A stretch of DNA of 6,466 nt, from the NCBI GenBank assembly GCA_035275625.1, contig DATEMK010000612.1, forward strand, positions 1 through 6,466, given 5' to 3'. How positions within the stretch are numbered: the stretch's first letter is position 1; every line of letters begins with the position of its first letter. The notes below the pieces were generated by a model. It searched no databases. It saw nothing but the letters and a program-made list of their open reading frames with translations, and was not told the origin of the DNA. The position numbers and the translations under genes were made by a program. This document shows, one piece after another, positions 6,433 to 6,466 of this stretch. This DNA is from DATEMK01 sp035275625. GTDB taxonomy: Bacteria > Bacteroidota > Bacteroidia > AKYH767-A > OLB10.

Positions 6433-6466
6433 ATGAAAATTTTATATTCATATCTTAAAAAATACC
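6433..6466 (+). CDS. 5' end of a further gene, cut by the window edge
   Basis: Eleven codons are visible (MKILYSYLKKY) and the frame is open to the last base. An in-frame TGA at 6421-6423 fixes this ATG as the first possible start, and a good -7 element sits at the expected distance upstream. The basic, aromatic N-terminus resembles the cytoplasmic start of Bacteroidota ABC exporter half-transporters or LptF/G-type permeases. Eleven residues are too few to decide, so the product is left unassigned. Confidence 0.55.
   Translation, partial: MKILYSYLKKY

Noticed and set aside
6381..6458. A 25-codon hydrophobic open frame on the plus strand (MNTAFLATFVFYFLN start) overlapping the partial gene
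   Set aside because: It runs through the predicted -7 element and over the start of the better-supported gene at 6433, and it has no leader signal of its own. Most likely chance in AT-rich DNA.
1..6466. Search for tRNA, rRNA, CRISPR repeats, transposase, phage or attachment sites and toxin-antitoxin or defence genes
   Set aside because: None was recognised on either strand. All coding space is accounted for by the four genes, and the intergenic gaps are 161-227 bases or less.

Overview
The window looks like ordinary chromosomal DNA of a member of the phylum Bacteroidota. The support comes from a very large secreted protein ending in a type IX secretion system (T9SS) type A sorting domain, which is restricted to this phylum. 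Candidate promoters match the Bacteroidota -7 element (TAnnTTTG), start codons sit in A/T-rich leaders with no obvious Shine-Dalgarno sequence, and the base composition is AT-rich. Genus or family cannot be named from this sequence.

Layout, left to right. (1) 14-502, minus strand: a complete 162-residue VOC-superfamily (glyoxalase / extradiol dioxygenase fold) protein that keeps the expected metal ligands. (2) 503-729: an AT-rich divergent intergenic region with a good minus-strand -7 element and a 7-bp inverted repeat. (3) 730-5736, plus strand: one gene for a 1668-residue exported protein. It has a signal peptide, two SprB-like modules, about 17 further beta-sandwich modules (PKD, PKD-like and Ig-like), and a C-terminal T9SS sorting domain. 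No catalytic domain was recognised. (4) 5759-6271, minus strand, converging on the giant gene with a 22-bp gap: a 170-residue exported protein that joins a small Sm-like beta-barrel segment to a TonB C-terminal-like domain carrying a CxxC pair. (5) 6272-6432: a divergent intergenic region with a -7 element facing each way. (6) 6433 to the window end, plus strand: the first 11 codons of another gene.

The genes do not form an operon, since strands alternate and each complete gene has its own leader. The giant protein is most likely a surface-exposed or released adhesin-like protein that crosses the inner membrane by Sec and the outer membrane by T9SS. The TonB-C-like protein is probably periplasmic. 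The VOC protein is probably a cytoplasmic metalloenzyme of unknown substrate. Nothing in the sequence ties the three functionally.

The most notable structure is inside the giant gene. Modules of different families share a cysteine near the start that recurs about every 84 residues, usually with a second cysteine 45-65 residues later, which suggests one disulfide per module. The ectodomain is also almost free of Lys and Arg, while the sorting domain is Lys-rich. No new defence, mobile or RNA system was found, and no tRNA, rRNA, CRISPR array, transposase or integration site was seen.
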